Shown: positions 63,690-64,000 of the stretch, one piece after another
Layout of the letters: every line of letters starts with the position of its first letter
Numbering within the stretch: position 1 is the stretch's first letter
The notes under the pieces: model-generated
What the model saw: the letters and a program-made list of their open reading frames with translations, nothing else
The model's database searches: none
What the model was told of the DNA's origin: nothing
Program-made: the position numbers and the translations under genes
Assembly: GCA_902521805.1 (NCBI GenBank)
Contig: CABYTL010000002.1
Span: 1-64,000 of the forward strand
Length of the DNA stretch: 64,000 bases
Reading direction: 5' to 3'
From: an uncultured Pelagibacteraceae bacterium
GTDB taxonomy: Bacteria > Pseudomonadota > Alphaproteobacteria > Pelagibacterales > Pelagibacteraceae

Positions 63690-64000
63690 GAGATCTTTTA
63701 GATAGTATTCTTTGAAGAGTTCTTCTATGCATTTTAAGTCTTCTTGCAGTTTCAGAAACATTTCTATTACATAATTCAAAAACTCTATGAATATGTTCCC
63801 ATTTTACTCGATCAGCTGACATAGGATTTTCTGGCGGGGCAGCTTTTTTTAATGGATCTGCTAATAAAGCTTTTTCAACATCATCCGCATCGGCAGGTTT
63901 TGCTAAATAATCAATTGCACCTTCTTTAATTGCTGCAACTGCAGTAGGTATATTTCCATAACCAGTTAGCATAATTATTCTACTTGATGAATTTGAAGTT
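63682..64000 (-). CDS. regA: RegA/PrrA/ActR-family redox response regulator (partial; true start lies beyond window end)
   Basis: Frame open to 64000 (TSNSSSRIIMLTGYGNIPTAVAAIKEGAIDYLAKPADADDV); Fis-type HTH NVSETARRLKMHRRTLQRIL. Confidence 0.93.
   Translation of the reverse strand, partial: TSNSSSRIIMLTGYGNIPTAVAAIKEGAIDYLAKPADADDVEKALLADPLKKAAPPENPMSADRVKWEHIHRVFELCNRNVSETARRLKMHRRTLQRILSKRSPR

Overview
The window is a densely packed, very AT-rich chromosomal segment with SAR11/Pelagibacterales-like alphaproteobacterial gene content. I assigned it from protein families and gene order, not from a database search. Nearly all of it is core metabolism. It contains a cox/cta cytochrome oxidase operon, a redox cluster (HAD, CDGSH, pirin, quinone oxidoreductase), ubiA-msbA-kdtA-lpxK-acyltransferase, purD/rsmD/pgi, lspA-ileS-ribF, groESL, typA, tldD/pmbA, cfa, hsp20, purine salvage, an RND efflux pair, murU/amgK/tsaE/ahcY, a ChvG/ChvI-like two-component system, polA, bioY and a partial RegA-like regulator. 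I saw no tRNA, rRNA, CRISPR array, prophage or transposon. The best leads are: (1) an hsp20 leader with a sigma32-type promoter, a hairpin, and a ROSE-type RNA thermometer pairing TTGCTT with AAGGAG; (2) a dual-CDGSH protein whose second-motif Cys codon is an in-frame TGA, with DGSH continuing after it; (3) two small ORFs missing from the supplied track, a 41-aa CoxF-like membrane protein coupled by ATGA overlaps on both sides and a 38-aa highly basic protein upstream of typA; (4) a polylysine/coiled-coil 397-aa protein of unknown function; (5) chvI-chvG-ahcY-tsaE-amgK-murU gene order that looks like ancestral alphaproteobacterial synteny with the hprK/PTS genes removed.
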